Positions 32,739-33,246 of a DNA stretch of 33,246 nucleotides are shown one piece after another (position 1 is the first letter of the stretch; each line of letters starts with the position of its first letter). The position numbers and the translations under genes were made by a program. This DNA comes from JAHCIE01 sp034431435 (lineage in GTDB: Bacteria > Chloroflexota > Anaerolineae > Epilineales > JAHCIE01), in NCBI GenBank assembly GCA_034431435.1, contig DAOUDG010000058.1, positions 1 through 33,246 on the forward strand, read 5' to 3'. Below the pieces are notes generated by a model. The model made no database searches and was not told the origin of the DNA. It saw nothing but the letters and a program-made list of their open reading frames with translations.

Positions 32739-32747
32739 ATGATAGCA
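32739..32747 (-). promoter_or_regulatory. Candidate extended -10 promoter of the two-component operon
   Basis: The minus strand reads TGCTATCAT about 40 bases before the kinase ATG, the same extended -10 pattern as before the Dms operon. No -35 hexamer is seen at the usual distance. Confidence 0.3.
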
Positions 32748-32915
32748 TCCCCGACTGACGACGCGGGCGAAGGCTTCTATCTCAGGGGATAAGGACTCTT
32801 CACGGGGGCGGAGCGTAGTGGCTGGGGTGATAGTCGTCGCGCGCCCATCGGGTGGGGTTCGTCTGGTACTATCGCCGCGACGACGGTCGAAATTGCAATC
32901 TTCGAGCCGTGAGCA

Positions 32916-33016
32916 CTCCGCGCTTTGCCACGGTTATCATTCCGCATAGAATCCCCCTATGGGGGATATGCGGAATGTTCGTCACGTATCCACCCCCAGA
33001 GAGACAAAGCGCGGAG
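32916..33016. repeat. 101-bp nested inverted-repeat structure
   Basis: Outer arms of 12 bp (32916-32927 and 33005-33016, CTCCGCGCTTTG and its exact complement) enclose an inner hairpin. The inner hairpin has perfect 11-bp arms CATTCCGCATA (32938-32948 and 32967-32977), then a 3-base bulge, then 6 bp of TCCCCC/GGGGGA around a TAT loop. No obvious target duplication flanks it. A small non-autonomous element, a structured RNA, or a terminator are possible readings. Confidence 0.6.
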
Positions 33017-33131
33017 GAGAGGCACAGCGGGATCAGACGACCGGCATTCCCGCGAATCAGCAGTCGGGCGGCTGGTAGGAGAGCACGATCGAACCAGACT
33101 TATGTGTATCCCTAAGGATCATGTCTAACAA

Positions 33132-33246
33132 CTAGGCCACCTTGGCGAAGTTGTTGATGGTGTCAATCGGGCGCTTGCCCATGTTGCGGTAGCCTTGATG
33201 CGGTCGCTCGTAGTTGTAGAAGGACAGCCAGTGGTCGAGATCGGCC
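33132..33246 (-). CDS. DDE transposase, C-terminal end (IS481/IS3-like, cut by window edge)
   Basis: Only the last 37 codons plus stop are in the window. The peptide HWLSFYNYERPHQGYRNMGK followed by RPIDTINNF is the typical C-terminal end of an integrase-core transposase (YN-x-ERPHQG motif). The catalytic acidic residues lie outside. The insertion-sequence end is expected within a few tens of bases left of 33132, perhaps at the TGTCTAACA around 33122. The family label is tentative between IS481 and IS3. Confidence 0.8.
   Translation of the reverse strand, partial: ADLDHWLSFYNYERPHQGYRNMGKRPIDTINNFAKVA

Larger units (their letters stand above)
32701..33131. other. Non-coding region between the sensor kinase and the transposase remnant
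   Basis: These 431 bases have no credible gene; an 87-codon plus-strand frame (32852-33115) shows no family features. The left part should hold the kinase promoter. The middle holds the nested inverted repeats at 32916-33016. The right part runs into the end of an insertion sequence. Confidence 0.6.

Noticed and set aside
32852..33115. 87-codon plus-strand frame
   Set aside because: It runs through the nested inverted repeats and has no recognisable protein features.

Overview
The window is a GC-rich chromosomal stretch, probably from a member of the Chloroflexota (green non-sulfur lineage). That placement is an inference from the mix of genes: a SARP/BTAD regulator, an extracellular contractile injection system (eCIS) of the DUF4157/DUF4255 type, a DMSO-reductase operon and short 4-bp operon overlaps. 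No rRNA or marker gene is present. Nearly everything is encoded on the minus strand and read right to left; the one clear plus-strand gene is a small secreted protein at 15.9-16.6 kb.

Block 1 (1-15.6 kb) is an eCIS locus. In transcription order it holds a SARP-family regulator, a small conserved protein, tail sheath, tail tube, a zinc-ribbon protein, a proline-rich protein, a DUF4255 tail-terminator/cap protein with Ig-like extensions, an AAA+ ATPase, a small protein, and then four consecutive proteins carrying DUF4157 (the eCIS cargo-associated domain). The last of these runs off the left edge. Each cargo has a different body: three carry a second HExxH metallopeptidase-like site, and one carries a deaminase-like DAE...CxxC signature plus a CFI-box C-terminus. 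Spike, LysM, gp25 and baseplate genes are absent and presumably lie further left. Between the regulator and the structural operon there are three heptamers at exactly 11-bp spacing, placed 9 bp upstream of a -10-like hexamer, which is the layout expected of a SARP operator.

Block 2 (16.7-20.1 kb) is a two-gene C4-dicarboxylate module: a Dcu-family exchanger and an aspartate ammonia-lyase fused to an N-terminal cyclic-nucleotide-binding-like domain. Its leader contains a TATAAT hexamer followed by a strong hairpin and T-tract.

Block 3 (20.2-32.7 kb) is anaerobic respiration. A NarX/NarL-like two-component system is followed by an operon with two DmsA/DmsB-type pairs flanking a single DmsC-type membrane anchor (A2-B2-C-A1-B1). 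A perfect 21-bp hairpin closes it. Next come a TorD-family maturation chaperone, a multi-cluster ferredoxin and an FmdE-family protein. The first DmsA gene can be read in frame from an upstream degenerate receiver domain. Blocks 2 and 3 fit together as anaerobic electron-acceptor metabolism: aspartate uptake and deamination to fumarate with dicarboxylate exchange, plus quinol-linked reduction of S-/N-oxides or related acceptors.

The right end (32.7-33.2 kb) is non-coding, has a nested inverted-repeat structure, and then enters the 3' end of a DDE transposase.
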